From Pseudomonas taetrolens (GTDB lineage: Bacteria; Pseudomonadota; Gammaproteobacteria; Pseudomonadales; Pseudomonadaceae), in contig NZ_LS483370.1 in the NCBI RefSeq assembly GCF_900475285.1, positions 1,192,001-1,256,000 of the forward strand: DNA of 64,000 nt. Reading direction: 5' to 3'. The notes beneath the pieces were generated by a model. It was not told where the DNA came from and searched no databases. It saw only the letters and a list, made by a program, of their open reading frames with translations. The stretch's first letter is position 1, and each line of letters starts with the position of its first letter. A program made the translations under genes and the position numbers. Below, piece after piece: positions 16,469 to 25,103 of the stretch.

Positions 16469-17434
16469 TCAGTCAGTCGCGGGTTTGGTAGCGCTCAAAC
16501 GGTCTTCTTTCTCGCTCATTCGGCGGAAATATGTCGACAGCAGTGCTCCCGAGATGTTGTGCCACACGCTAAACAGCGCACTGGGCACGGCGGCCAGCGG
16601 TGAAAAGTGGGCGCTGGCCAATGCGGCACCCAGCCCGGAGTTCTGCATACCGACTTCCAGGGCCAGGGATTTGCGTTGGGCCAGCGGCAGCTTGAATAGA
16701 CGGCCGGTAAAGTAGCCCAGCAAATAACCGAAGCTGTTGTGCAGCATGACCACAGCCATGATCAGCAGGCCTGACTCGGCAATCTGTGCCTGGCTGGCAG
16801 CCACTACGGCAGCGACGATGATCACGATGCTGATCACCGAGACCAGCGGCAGGACATCGACCGCAAAACGAACCCGCGCGCCCAGCAGGCGCTGAGCCAG
16901 AACGCCGAGCACGATGGGCAGCAACACAACTTGCAGAATCGACCAGAACAGCTCCATGAACGATACCGGAAGCCAGGCCGAGGCCAGCAGCCAGATGAGC
17001 GCGGGAGTCAATAACGGAGCGAGCAGGGTGGTGACGGCGGCAATGGCCACGGACAGGGCCAGATCGCCTCGTGCCAGCCAGGTCATGACATTGGATGATG
17101 TGCCGCTAGGGCAGCAACCGACGAGAATCACACCAACGGCGATTTCAGGCGGCAGGTGAAACACTTGGCACAGTAACCACGCCACGCCGGGCATGATCAC
17201 GAAATGAGCAATTACGCCCAAGGCCACGCGCCAGGGGTGGCGAGCGACTTCGGCGAAGTCTTCAAGCTTGAGGGTCAGGCCCATGCCGAACATCACCACG
17301 CCCAGAAGCGGCACGATGGCGCCTTTAAGGCCGACAAACCACCCAGGCTCGAAAAACGCCAATACGGCGAAAATCAGTACCCAGTAAGCAAAAGTGTTGC
17401 CGACGAAGCGGCTTAAAGCAGCGAGTGCGCGCAT
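16469..17434 (-). CDS. Bile acid:sodium symporter (BASS) family transporter
   Basis: 321-residue membrane protein with nine to ten helices. The family signature GCCPSGTSSNVMTWLARGD lies at about residues 105-123, and the late conserved segment EVGMQNSGLGAALASAHFSP near residues 262-281. BASS proteins move organic anions with sodium; bacterial substrates include pantoate, pyruvate and similar acids, and are unknown here. The ATG is close to an upstream AGGACC site. A REP element lies upstream and rdgC beyond it, read in the same direction. Confidence 0.88.
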   Translation of the reverse strand: MRALAALSRFVGNTFAYWVLIFAVLAFFEPGWFVGLKGAIVPLLGVVMFGMGLTLKLEDFAEVARHPWRVALGVIAHFVIMPGVAWLLCQVFHLPPEIAVGVILVGCCPSGTSSNVMTWLARGDLALSVAIAAVTTLLAPLLTPALIWLLASAWLPVSFMELFWSILQVVLLPIVLGVLAQRLLGARVRFAVDVLPLVSVISIVIIVAAVVAASQAQIAESGLLIMAVVMLHNSFGYLLGYFTGRLFKLPLAQRKSLALEVGMQNSGLGAALASAHFSPLAAVPSALFSVWHNISGALLSTYFRRMSEKEDRLSATKPATD

Positions 17435-17477
17435 GGAGGTCCTTTATTGTAATTAGAGTATCTGGCACAACACTGTC

Positions 17478-17565
17478 GCCGCTGCCGCAGGCTGTGATGT
17501 GGGGCGCAGCGACCCGGCTTTGAGGTGAAGGTCCTGCGGCCCGATCGCTGCCTGCTGCAGCGGCT
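17478..17565. repeat. REP element between rdgC and the BASS transporter gene
   Basis: CCGCTGCCGCAGGC near 17479 and GCCTGCTGCAGCGG near 17551 are imperfect inverted copies around GC-rich filler containing a second short stem. It shares its core with the elements at 8977, 15960 and 21641. Confidence 0.65.
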
Positions 17566-17580
17566 ACATACAGTGCACCT

Positions 17581-18501
17581 TTAGATCCCCTGAGGAATCT
17601 CTTCACCGCCCAACGCTTCAAACAGCTGAGGCAGGAACTCACCGAAGGTCAGCATCATCAGGGTGAAGCTGGCGTCCTGTTGGCCCAGGTCATCATCACC
17701 GCCGTCCTGTTCGGCCTGATCCTGCAGCAGGTCTTCAAACTTCAGGCGCTTGACCACCAGTTTGTCGTCCAGTACGAACGACAGCTTGTCTTGCCAGGCC
17801 AGCGACAGCTGAGTCACGATTTTACCGGTGCTCAGGTGCAGCTGGATTTCGTCGCTGGTCAGGTCCTGACGTTTGCAACGGATGATGCCGCCGTCTTCAT
17901 GGGTATCGCGCAACTCGCATTCGTCGAGGACGAAGAAGTTGTCAGCAGCCTTTTGGGTCTTGACCCATTCAGTCATGGTAGCGCTCGGGGCAACCTTGAC
18001 TGCCAACGGACGAACCGGCAGTGAGCCGATCACTTCACGCAAGGTGGACAGCAAGTCTTCGGCACGCTTCGGGCTGGAAGCGTTGACCAGGATCAGGCCT
18101 TGCTTGGGTGCGATGGCGGCAAAGGTCGCCGAGCGACGAATAAAGGCGCGAGGCAAGAACGCCTGGATGATTTCATCCTTGAGCTGATCGCGCTCCTTCT
18201 TGTAGACCTTGCGCATTTGCTCGGCTTCGATCTCTTCAACTTTATCCTTCAAGGCATCGCGTACTACGCTGCCAGGCAGGATGCGTTCTTCTTTTCGGGC
18301 TGCGATCAACAGGAAGTCCTGGCTGGCGTGAACCAGAGGAGCGTCTTCGCCTTTGCCGAAAGGGGCAACGAAACCGTAGGTGGCTAATTCCTGACTTGAA
18401 CACGAGCGGGCCGGTTTGGTGGCCAGTGCAGTTTCCAGCACCTGCGCATCAAAAGGCAGATCTTGGGTCAGGCGATAGATAAGCAGGTTTTTGAACCACA
18501 T
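17581..18501 (-). CDS. rdgC: Recombination-associated protein RdgC
   Basis: 306-residue RdgC, typical length. The N-terminus [18 protein letters not shown] and the segments [12 protein letters not shown] and [17 protein letters not shown] are family hallmarks. RdgC forms a ring dimer around double-stranded DNA and restrains RecA filament formation. The start at 18501 is chosen over 18561 because the N-terminal MWFKN is conserved in the family. The gene stands alone, divergent from the tRNA-Val/tRNA-Asp unit. Confidence 0.95.
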   Translation of the reverse strand: MWFKNLLIYRLTQDLPFDAQVLETALATKPARSCSSQELATYGFVAPFGKGEDAPLVHASQDFLLIAARKEERILPGSVVRDALKDKVEEIEAEQMRKVYKKERDQLKDEIIQAFLPRAFIRRSATFAAIAPKQGLILVNASSPKRAEDLLSTLREVIGSLPVRPLAVKVAPSATMTEWVKTQKAADNFFVLDECELRDTHEDGGIIRCKRQDLTSDEIQLHLSTGKIVTQLSLAWQDKLSFVLDDKLVVKRLKFEDLLQDQAEQDGGDDDLGQQDASFTLMMLTFGEFLPQLFEALGGEEIPQGI

Positions 18502-18610
18502 GGGGTGAATCACTCCTTTATACAAAGACGGCATTATTCGCTTCATGAAGCCATAGGCCAACCCTGCGCTAAGCCTTTGGTAGGCTTAGAAAAATTATTT
18601 TAAAAAGTGC

Positions 18611-18639
18611 TTGCCAGACCACAGGTCGCTCCGTAGAAT
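18611..18639 (+). promoter_or_regulatory. Promoter of the first tRNA-Val/tRNA-Asp unit
   Basis: TTGCCA (18611-18616), a 17-base spacer and TAGAAT (18634-18639) lie 22 bases before the first tRNA. The -10 is followed by GCGCGCC, a GC-rich discriminator as expected for a stringently controlled stable-RNA promoter. Confidence 0.7.
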
Positions 18640-18661
18640 GCGCGCCACACCGAGAGTGAAA

Positions 18662-18737
18662 GGGTGATTAGCTCAGCTGGGAGAGCATCTGCCTTACAAG
18701 CAGAGGGTCGGCGGTTCGATCCCGTCATCACCCACCA
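18662..18737 (+). tRNA. tRNA-Val (TAC)
   Basis: 76 bases with encoded CCA. The anticodon stem reads CTGCCTTACAAGCAG with anticodon TAC; acceptor arms GGGTGAT and ATCACCC pair, and GGTTCGATCC forms the T arm. Identical to the copy at 19052. Confidence 0.97.
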
Positions 18738-18756
18738 TTCGCTCACAGTGTTACGC

Positions 18757-18833
18757 GCAGCGGTAGTTCAGTCGGTTAGAATACCGGCCTGTCACGCCGG
18801 GGGTCGCGGGTTCGAGTCCCGTCCGCTGCGCCA
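18757..18833 (+). tRNA. tRNA-Asp (GTC)
   Basis: 77 bases with encoded CCA. Anticodon GTC lies in CCGGCCTGTCACGCCGG; acceptor arms GCAGCGG and CCGCTGC pair. It lies 19 bases after tRNA-Val and is probably cut from the same precursor. Confidence 0.97.
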
Positions 18834-18873
18834 TATTTTTGCCACAAGCCCCTTGAACGCTTGTGGTTCGGGG

Positions 18874-18898
18874 AAGCCCCGCAGAATGCGGGGTTTTT
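18874..18898 (+). terminator. Terminator after the first tRNA-Val/tRNA-Asp unit
   Basis: CCCCGC-agaat-GCGGGG followed by TTTTT. A second stem, CACAAGCCCC...GCTTGTG, lies just upstream. Confidence 0.8.
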
Positions 18899-19051
18899 CT
18901 TGCCTGTCTTCGGTCTAGCAGTTTTCTGGTGGATCAAAGAGCAGGGCGCCGGAAACGGATGTTTTTAAAGATTTTGAAAAAAATCGAATAAAAACAACCA
19001 CTTACACGAAAAGTGTGAGAGAATGCGCCCCGCAACGAGAGTGAAGTGAAA

Positions 19052-19127
19052 GGGTGATTAGCTCAGCTGGGAGAGCATCTGCCTTACAAGCAGAGGGTCG
19101 GCGGTTCGATCCCGTCATCACCCACCA
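19052..19127 (+). tRNA. tRNA-Val (TAC), second copy
   Basis: Identical in all 76 bases to the copy at 18662, with encoded CCA. The upstream region differs and contains the inverted repeat CTTACAC-gaaaa-GTGTGAG (19001-19019) followed by GAGAAT as a possible -10. Confidence 0.97.
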
Positions 19128-19146
19128 TTCGCTTTCAGTGTTACGC

Positions 19147-19223
19147 GCAGCGGTAGTTCAGTCGGTTAGAATACCGGCCTGTCACGCCGGGGGTCGCGGG
19201 TTCGAGTCCCGTCCGCTGCGCCA
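19147..19223 (+). tRNA. tRNA-Asp (GTC), second copy
   Basis: Identical in all 77 bases to the copy at 18757. The spacer to tRNA-Val differs by only two bases from the first copy, showing a recent or gene-converted duplication. Confidence 0.97.
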
Positions 19224-19261
19224 TATTAAGATCACAAGCCCCTTGAACGCTTGTAATCAAC

Positions 19262-19290
19262 AAAAAAGCCTGCCTTGTGCAGGTTTTTTT
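19262..19290 (+). terminator. Terminator after the second tRNA-Val/tRNA-Asp unit
   Basis: AAAAAAGCCTGC-cttgt-GCAGGTTTTTTT, an inverted repeat with a seven-base T run. Confidence 0.85.
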
Positions 19291-19319
19291 GTGCGCGTAT
19301 GTTTTTTAAAGCGCGAATA

Positions 19320-19399
19320 GCCGCTGTCGCTGACTGCGATGGATGGCGCATTGACCCTTTAAGGGGCTTGCGATCCTTGTCGCAGTCAGCGGCAGCGGC
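19320..19399. repeat. REP element with 20-base arms
   Basis: GCCGCTGTCGCTGACTGCGA (19320-19339) and its inverted copy (19380-19399) match at 19 of 20 positions. The loop contains a smaller stem (CCCTTTAAGGGG). It lies directly 3' of cysH and after the tRNA terminator, between convergent transcripts. Confidence 0.8.
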
Positions 19400-19416
19400 C
19401 ACAGGGTGATTCGGGA

Positions 19417-20151
19417 TCAGTTTTTGGCGATCAGATTGCCGGCGTGCAGCCCGCATTCTTTTTGTGTGGCTTCTTCCCACCACCAGCGACCTTCACGCTC
19501 GTGCTGGTTAGGCAGTACCGGGCGGGTGCAAGGCTCACAGCCTATGCTGATAAACCCGCGCTCGTGCAGGCTGTTGTAAGGCAGTTCGAGCATGCGGATG
19601 TAGCCCCAGACTTCTTCGCTGGTCATTTGCGCCAGCGGGTTGAACTTGTACAGGGGGCGTTCCGGAGTGGAGAAGGCGCCGTCGATTTCGAGTGCGGCGA
19701 CCTGGCTGCGGGTGCCGGGGCTCTGATCGCGGCGCTGGCCAGTGGCCCAGGCTTTTACGGTCGATAGCTTGCGGCGCAGCGGTTCGATCTTGCGTATGCC
19801 GCAGCACTCGCCGTGACCATCCTTGTAAAAGCTGAACAGGCCTTTTTCTTTAACAAAAGGCTCAAGGCGAGTCTGGTCGGGCGATATCACTTCGATCTGA
19901 ATCTTGTAATGCTCACGCACTTGCTCAATAAAACGATAAGTCTCAGGGTGCAGGCGACCGGTATCGAGGCTGAACACTTTGACGTTTTTGTTGAGTTTCC
20001 AGGCCATGTCCACCAGCACCACGTCTTCGGCGCCGCTGAACGAGATCCATAGCTCATCGCCAAAGTGTTCAAAGGCGAGTTTGAGGATGTCTTGCGGGGA
20101 TTTGCTGGCGTATGTCGCGGCGAGTTCAGCGACGTTGAACGGGTGGCTCAT
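19417..20151 (-). CDS. cysH: Adenylyl-sulfate reductase (thioredoxin-dependent) CysH
   Basis: 244-residue PAPS/APS reductase that makes sulfite in assimilatory sulfate reduction. The nucleotide-binding [15 protein letters not shown] segment is near residue 38. Four cysteines for a [4Fe-4S] cluster are visible, Cys116-Cys117 (ECCGIRK) and Cys205/Cys208 (GCEPC), the signature of the APS-using form. The reactive cysteine is Cys233 in KECGLH. The ATG at 20151 starts the conserved [12 protein letters not shown]. The gene stands 68 bases after pabB on the same strand. Confidence 0.95.
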   Translation of the reverse strand: MSHPFNVAELAATYASKSPQDILKLAFEHFGDELWISFSGAEDVVLVDMAWKLNKNVKVFSLDTGRLHPETYRFIEQVREHYKIQIEVISPDQTRLEPFVKEKGLFSFYKDGHGECCGIRKIEPLRRKLSTVKAWATGQRRDQSPGTRSQVAALEIDGAFSTPERPLYKFNPLAQMTSEEVWGYIRMLELPYNSLHERGFISIGCEPCTRPVLPNQHEREGRWWWEEATQKECGLHAGNLIAKN

Positions 20152-20219
20152 CAGGCGGCTTCCTACTGTGAATGGCGCTGGGCGCTCTCTAGTGTCGCGA
20201 TGTTAGCAAAAACCGTGGG

Positions 20220-21563
20220 CTACAGGGTTTGTAGCGTATCGAGCAGAATCTTCACTTTGGTGATGGATTCTTCGTATTCGGCCTGCCAGTCCGAGTCGGC
20301 CACAATCCCGCCGCCTCCCCAGCAACTGACGCCACCGTCTTTGATCAGCAGGCTGCGAATCGCGATTGAGCTGTCCATTTCGCCGCGTACATCGAGATAC
20401 AGCAGCGAACCGCAATAAATGCTGCGTCGGGCAGGTTCCAGCTCATCGATGATTTGCATGGCGCGGATCTTGGGCGCTCCAGTGATCGAGCCTCCGGGGA
20501 AGCTGTCGCCAATCAGGTCCAGCGCGTCTTTACCCACTGCCAGTTCGCCAACCACGCTGCTCACCAAGTGGTGAACGTTGGGGTAGCTTTCCAGGGTGAA
20601 CAGCTGCGGCACGGTGACGGAGCCGATGCGGCAAGTGCGACCGAGGTCGTTGCGCAGCAAGTCGACAATCATCAGGTTTTCAGCGCGATCTTTGGCGCTG
20701 GCCAGTAGCTCGGCCGCGTTTACGGCGTCTTCGGCGGGAGTTTTGCCTCGGGGTCGGGTGCCTTTGATTGGGCGTGTTTCGACCTGGTTCTGGCTGACGC
20801 GCACGAAGCGCTCAGGCGACAGGCTCAAGATGGCGCTGTCGGTTGCGAGGCTCATAAAGCCCGAGAACGGGGTAGGGCAAGCCATGCGCAATGCGCAATA
20901 GGCGGCCCAGGCATCGCCCTGACACCGGGCACTGAAACGCTGGGTGTAATTGACCTGATAGCAGTCACCGGACTGGATGTAGCGCTGGATTTGTTCGAGT
21001 GCTTGCTGATATTGCCCGGCGCTGATGTCGGGCTGCATCGGCTGTTTGAGGCTGAAGCGGCCAACGGGTGAGTGAGCCGGCTGGCTGAATAGCGCAATCA
21101 GGCGCTCGCGCTCGTCAGCTTCCAGGCTCGGATGAAATACCAGCTGGCTAGTGGCCGCCTGGTGATCACTGATCAATGCCCAGGCATACAGACCCAGTTG
21201 CGCATCCGGCAGTTGCAGATCATCCCGTGACTGAGCCGGAAGCTGCTCAAGCAGGCGTCCGAAGTCATAACTCAGGTAGCCGATCAGGCCGCCCGCAAAT
21301 GGCAGTTCGTAGGGCGCGGGCAATTGCGCGTTGCCGAGTTGATTCAGGTTGTCGCGCAGGCGCTGCAGGAAATCGCGCCCCGATTCGTTGGGTTGCACGC
21401 TTAACGCTGTGCGCGGCCAGGCGCTCATCAGGTCATAGCGGCCACGTTCTGCCTGGGGGCGGCCGCTGTCCAGCAGCACGGCGCCCGGGGCATGACGGAT
21501 CGCCGCAAAATAGCCGGCAGGATCGGGGAGGTAAGGCAGGGGGTGGACGGTGCAGGTCAGCAT
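20220..21563 (-). CDS. pabB: Aminodeoxychorismate synthase component I PabB
   Basis: 447 residues, the normal PabB length. It converts chorismate and glutamine-derived ammonia to 4-amino-4-deoxychorismate for folate synthesis. The catalytic PIKGT motif, with its lysine, is followed by RPRGKTPAED; later come DLLRNDLGR, the SFPGGSITGAPK loop and GSLLYLDVRGEMDSSIAIR, all chorismate-binding family marks. The start at 21563 (MLTCTVHPLP) is chosen because the frame upstream runs into a REP element and has PabB-unlike composition. No pabA gene is adjacent. Confidence 0.93.
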   Translation of the reverse strand: MLTCTVHPLPYLPDPAGYFAAIRHAPGAVLLDSGRPQAERGRYDLMSAWPRTALSVQPNESGRDFLQRLRDNLNQLGNAQLPAPYELPFAGGLIGYLSYDFGRLLEQLPAQSRDDLQLPDAQLGLYAWALISDHQAATSQLVFHPSLEADERERLIALFSQPAHSPVGRFSLKQPMQPDISAGQYQQALEQIQRYIQSGDCYQVNYTQRFSARCQGDAWAAYCALRMACPTPFSGFMSLATDSAILSLSPERFVRVSQNQVETRPIKGTRPRGKTPAEDAVNAAELLASAKDRAENLMIVDLLRNDLGRTCRIGSVTVPQLFTLESYPNVHHLVSSVVGELAVGKDALDLIGDSFPGGSITGAPKIRAMQIIDELEPARRSIYCGSLLYLDVRGEMDSSIAIRSLLIKDGGVSCWGGGGIVADSDWQAEYEESITKVKILLDTLQTL

Positions 21564-21640
21564 GCGAAGCAAATCAGCCAAGGGAGCGGGGTGCTGATTG
21601 TAGTCTTGTGGGGGGCGGCAAAGCCAATCGTGTCCCCGTA

Positions 21641-21770
21641 GCAGTTGCCGCAGGCTACGTCCGGCGACGAAGTCGTCGTAAAGCCTGATTCTGTAGTGTA
21701 CCGGTTGGGTCCGGTACTCAGGGGCTACGCCCGCTACGCGTGCGGACGCAGCCTGCGGCAGCGGCTGCAG
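21641..21770. repeat. Compound REP element 3' of the ATP-grasp gene
   Basis: Arms GCAGTTGCCGCAGGCTACGTCC (21641-21662) and GGACGCAGCCTGCGGCAGCGGCTGC (21744-21768) enclose two further perfect palindromes, CGACGA-ag-TCGTCG and GTACCGG-ttgggt-CCGGTAC. It begins directly at the stop codon of the ATP-grasp gene and separates that operon from pabB. Confidence 0.8.
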
Positions 21771-21771
21771 G

Positions 21772-22755
21772 TCAATCGTTGGTGTGAATATGCCCAAACA
21801 ATTCCTGGGCAAAGCGTACGCGCTCTTCGGCTGTTTCCTTGATGCCCTGGGCTGCCAGTTTTTCAATGTGGGCTTCTACGGCGTGGGTGCGCAGTGTGAG
21901 GCCACAGTCGTTGGCAATCTGGATATTCAGGCCGGGACGCGCGTTCAGCTCCAGGATCAGGGGCCCCTTGTCCTGGTCGAGCACCATGTCTACGCCGATA
22001 TAGCCCAGGCCGCACAGCTCATAGCACCCGGCGGCCAGCTTCATGAAGCCGTCCCAGTTGGGCAGTTGCACGCCATCCACCGCGTTGGTGGTGTCCGGGT
22101 GCTTGCTGATGATGTTGTTCAGCCAGGTGCCGCGCAGCGTCAGGCCGGTGGCCAGGTCCACGCCCACACCGATTGCGCCCTGGTGCAGGTTGGCCTTGCC
22201 GCCCGATTGGCGGGTTGGCAGACGCAACATGGCCATCACCGGGTAGCCCATCAGGACGATGATGCGGATGTCCGGCACGCCCTCGTAGCTGATGCTTTTG
22301 AAGATCTGGTCGGGGGTTACCCGGTATTCGATCAGCGCCCGGTCACGGTGACCGCCCAGGGAGTACAAACCGGTCAGGATGCTCGAAATCTGATATTCGA
22401 TTTCTTCATGGCTGATGATCTTGCCCGAGACGGTACGGAACCGGTCTTCGAAACGGTCGGCGATAACCAGAATGCCATCGCCGCCCGCGCCTTGCGCAGG
22501 CTTGATCACGAAATCGCTGCGACCACCGATGATTTCGTCGAGCTTGTCGATTTCCTTCTCGGTGGAAATCACGCCATACATTTCCGGCACGTGGATGCCG
22601 GCCTGGAGGGCGCGTTCCTTGGTGATGATCTTGTCATCCACAATCGGGTACAGGCTGCGTTTGTTGTACTTGAGTACGTAATCCGCGTTGCGCCGATTGA
22701 TGCCCATGATGCCCCTGGCTTCCAGGGCTTTCCAGGTCTTCCACAGGCCAAACAT
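21772..22755 (-). CDS. RimK/alpha-L-glutamate ligase-like ATP-grasp protein
   Basis: 327-residue ATP-grasp enzyme. Lysine and glycine-rich nucleotide contacts appear in DFVIKPAQGAGGDGILVI (about residues 81-98), a substrate-side segment in IIVLMGYPVMAMLRLPT with NLHQGA following, and the metal site in GYIGVDMVLDQDKGPLILELNARPG with its Asp, Glu and Asn. The family joins an amino acid or peptide to a carboxylate with ATP. Its ATG shares one base with the stop of the preceding membrane-protein gene (TGATG), so the two are coupled. It is third in a minus-strand operon with a 7TM dead transglutaminase and a retropepsin. Some annotations use Rlo-type names; I am not sure of them, and the substrate is unknown. 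Confidence 0.88.
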   Translation of the reverse strand: MFGLWKTWKALEARGIMGINRRNADYVLKYNKRSLYPIVDDKIITKERALQAGIHVPEMYGVISTEKEIDKLDEIIGGRSDFVIKPAQGAGGDGILVIADRFEDRFRTVSGKIISHEEIEYQISSILTGLYSLGGHRDRALIEYRVTPDQIFKSISYEGVPDIRIIVLMGYPVMAMLRLPTRQSGGKANLHQGAIGVGVDLATGLTLRGTWLNNIISKHPDTTNAVDGVQLPNWDGFMKLAAGCYELCGLGYIGVDMVLDQDKGPLILELNARPGLNIQIANDCGLTLRTHAVEAHIEKLAAQGIKETAEERVRFAQELFGHIHTND

Positions 22756-24287
22756 CAGGAATCAGCCTTCACGAAAGCCTTGAAGCGCACCAGTTCGGTC
22801 AGGCGGTAACCGCGGTAGCGACCCATGGCCAGCATGAAACCTACCAGGATCAGAAGAATCGCCGGGAAGGTGAACACGAAGTAGGTCAGTTCCGGGATGC
22901 TCATGATCAGGTGCGCCAGGGAGGCGGCGAACAGGGTGCCGACTGCGACTTTCATTGCGTGGCCGCCCCCGCGCTCTTCCCAGGTGATCGACAGGCGTTC
23001 GATGGTCATGGTCAGAATCACCATCGGGAACAGCGCTACCGACAGGCCACGGTCCAGGCCGAGCTTGTGACTGAACAGGCTGATGGCTGCGATCAGCATC
23101 ACCACGAATGTCAGCACGACCGATAGCCTTGGCAGCATCTGCAGTTTCAAGTGTTCAAGGTAGGAGCGTAACGTCAATCCGAGGGCGGTAATCACCGTAA
23201 ACAGAATGATTCCGAAGCCCAGTTGGGTTTCGCGGAACGCCAGGGCGATCAGCACCGGCGTAAACGTCCCCAGCGTCTGCAGTCCGATCAGGTTGCGCAG
23301 TACCAGAATGACCAGTACGCCAATCGGGATCACGACCATGATCATGAAGGTTTGCTGTGTCTGCAGTGGCAAGCCGTACAACGAGTATTCGAGGAAGCTG
23401 GCATCGGTGTTTTCATCTGTCAGCTTGGCCAGGCGAATGGCGTTCATTTCGCTGTTGTTCAGGCTGAAGGTAACAGCGGGTTTTTTGCCGCCATCAACGG
23501 TGACCATCGGCTCGTCGCCGACCCACCACAACAGGCGATCAGAAGGCAGGCCTTGTTCGCCGGTTTCCGGGTTGAAATACAGCCAGTCATTACCATTGAA
23601 GCTGCGCAGCCACAGCTCGGGGCTTTGCGGCTGATCGGCGACCAGGCGGATGGTGTGGACTTTTTCCAGCGGTACGTGAGCAATCGACAGCAGCAGTTCG
23701 ATGATCTGAGCTTTGTGCGGCGTCGAAGGGTCGCCCGCCAGCAGCAGTTTCACGTTGTCATCGTTCGGGTTGCTGACGCGCTTGATGGTCTCGCTGATAA
23801 AGGTTTCGACGTCAGCCGAGTGCTGGCGAATGGGGGCCAGAAGCGCTTCGGCAGCGATTTTTTCCGGGCCTTCGACGGCGATGCTGTCGCGGAATACCGG
23901 TCCTTTGACCTTGGTTTTGTCACCCGAGTAACGCTTGGTCAATACCAGGCGGTAGTAGAGGGTTTGTTTACCGCTGACTCGGCGTGCTGACCACGTGACC
24001 TTGCGGTTACCGTCAACCCGGTTAACGCTCACCCCGTAGTTATTGGAGATAAAGCTTTCGTTCAGGCTGACGTAGTCGCGGTTGAGCGGCGGTACGAACA
24101 TCTGGACCTTGACCGGATCTTTCGAGTTGGCGACGAATTCGACCTTGGCGTCGATGTTCCACAAATCGTCGGTAGCGTCTTCGGTCACCGGGATGCCGAG
24201 GGCGAAAATCTGATAGGCCGTGATCGAAATGCCCAGCACCACAAGGATGGTGATCAATATTTTCAAGTGAAGGGTAAGAGCGCGCAT
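22755..24287 (-). CDS. Inactive transglutaminase-like domain fused to seven membrane helices
   Basis: 510 residues. An N-terminal membrane helix (about 9-30) is followed by a periplasmic domain to about residue 310 and seven predicted membrane helices to about residue 495 (QQTFMIMVVIPIGVLVILVL, GFGIILFTVITALGLTL and so on). The periplasmic part matches the pattern of transglutaminase-fold domains fused to a 7TM module. The whole protein contains no cysteine at all, so the transglutaminase nucleophile is missing and the domain cannot be catalytic in the usual way. It lies 5 bases after the retropepsin gene and is coupled to the ATP-grasp gene. A binding or receptor role is likely. Confidence 0.88.
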   Translation of the reverse strand: MRALTLHLKILITILVVLGISITAYQIFALGIPVTEDATDDLWNIDAKVEFVANSKDPVKVQMFVPPLNRDYVSLNESFISNNYGVSVNRVDGNRKVTWSARRVSGKQTLYYRLVLTKRYSGDKTKVKGPVFRDSIAVEGPEKIAAEALLAPIRQHSADVETFISETIKRVSNPNDDNVKLLLAGDPSTPHKAQIIELLLSIAHVPLEKVHTIRLVADQPQSPELWLRSFNGNDWLYFNPETGEQGLPSDRLLWWVGDEPMVTVDGGKKPAVTFSLNNSEMNAIRLAKLTDENTDASFLEYSLYGLPLQTQQTFMIMVVIPIGVLVILVLRNLIGLQTLGTFTPVLIALAFRETQLGFGIILFTVITALGLTLRSYLEHLKLQMLPRLSVVLTFVVMLIAAISLFSHKLGLDRGLSVALFPMVILTMTIERLSITWEERGGGHAMKVAVGTLFAASLAHLIMSIPELTYFVFTFPAILLILVGFMLAMGRYRGYRLTELVRFKAFVKADS

Positions 24288-24292
24288 TTCAA

Positions 24293-24829
24293 TTACTCTG
24301 CGGTTTGAGCGTTGGCGGCGCAGGCAGGTTTGCCAGCAGCGTATTTAAGACTGGGGTCGACCAGCGCATCAAAGCGTTTTAGTGCTTCGGAGCCAATCAA
24401 TAGCGGGTATTGGAACGCGCTTCGGTCAGTCAAGTTCACTTCTATTGTGCGTAAAGCTTTGCCCATACAGATTTCAAGCGAAATCACTGGGCGCGAAGTG
24501 TAGTTTTTGTCTGACTCGGGATTGTAATCCCCCGAGCGGCGTTTGATCTTGCTGACGCGGGCCAGAGGGCGTTCGATAGGGTGCGAGTGGGCATCATCAA
24601 TGGCCAGGTAAAAGCGCACCCAGCTCTCTCCATCGCGCTTGAAGCGCTTGATGTCGCGCGCGCTGAGGGAGGCGGTCTTGGCGCCGGTGTCGAGTTTGGC
24701 AGCGACTTGCAGGTCAATGCCGGCCAGCTCGGCGTACTCATTCAGGCCATACACGGTTTTTTCGCTGCCATGGCTCAGGCCCGGCAAACTCAGGAGGCAA
24801 AGAAGGGTAGAGAGGGGGATGAATTTCAT
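24293..24829 (-). CDS. Secreted retropepsin-like aspartic protease (RimK/LysX-associated family)
   Basis: 178 residues with a signal peptide (MKFIPLSTLLCLLSLPGLSHG), so the enzyme is periplasmic. The single catalytic motif is AKLDTGAKTASLSA at about residues 44-57; the one Asp-Thr-Gly per chain means it would act as a dimer, as retropepsins do. Other family features are RPVISLEICMG and the flap-like LIGSEALKRFDALVDP. Earlier annotation often calls this family an ATP-dependent zinc protease, a name not supported by the motif. It is the first gene of the operon with the 7TM and ATP-grasp proteins. Confidence 0.88.
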   Translation of the reverse strand: MKFIPLSTLLCLLSLPGLSHGSEKTVYGLNEYAELAGIDLQVAAKLDTGAKTASLSARDIKRFKRDGESWVRFYLAIDDAHSHPIERPLARVSKIKRRSGDYNPESDKNYTSRPVISLEICMGKALRTIEVNLTDRSAFQYPLLIGSEALKRFDALVDPSLKYAAGKPACAANAQTAE

Positions 24830-25029
24830 AAATCAGAGCGCGGTCTCTTGCAATCTTCAGTTCAAGGCGACTGGCAGTACAGCGCAAGTTCCTCGTGCGG
24901 CTGCCCACTATAAGGCGGGGCAGGGCGATGCGGCGGCATTCTAACATGATGTTTTTATGGCGCCAGCGTTGAGACCTGTTTGCGGCGGCCTATATGAAAA
25001 GATCAATTAAAAAGGCCTTTCATTAGACG

Positions 25030-25041
25030 ATTGTCGACAAT
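25030..25041. promoter_or_regulatory. GntR operator 1, ATTGTCGACAAT
   Basis: A perfect 12-base palindrome, 13 bases before the -35 box of the prp promoter. A copy (GTGTCGACAAT) lies at 25104-25114, immediately before the GntR start codon. Confidence 0.7.
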
Positions 25042-25054
25042 GTTCAAATATCCT

Positions 25055-25083
25055 TTGACCGTTAGCGCTTAAATGGCTAGTTT
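25055..25083 (+). promoter_or_regulatory. Promoter of the prp operon
   Basis: TTGACC (25055-25060), a 17-base spacer and TAGTTT (25078-25083) predict a start near 25090. It lies between the two TGTCGACAA operators, so the repressor could loop or block at both sides. Confidence 0.5.
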
Positions 25084-25103
25084 TGGCGCTATTGATTTTC
25101 AAG

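Noticed and set aside
18664..19320. Open frames running through the tRNA-Val and tRNA-Asp genes
   Set aside because: They translate tRNA sequence and are identical in both copies only because the tRNAs are.
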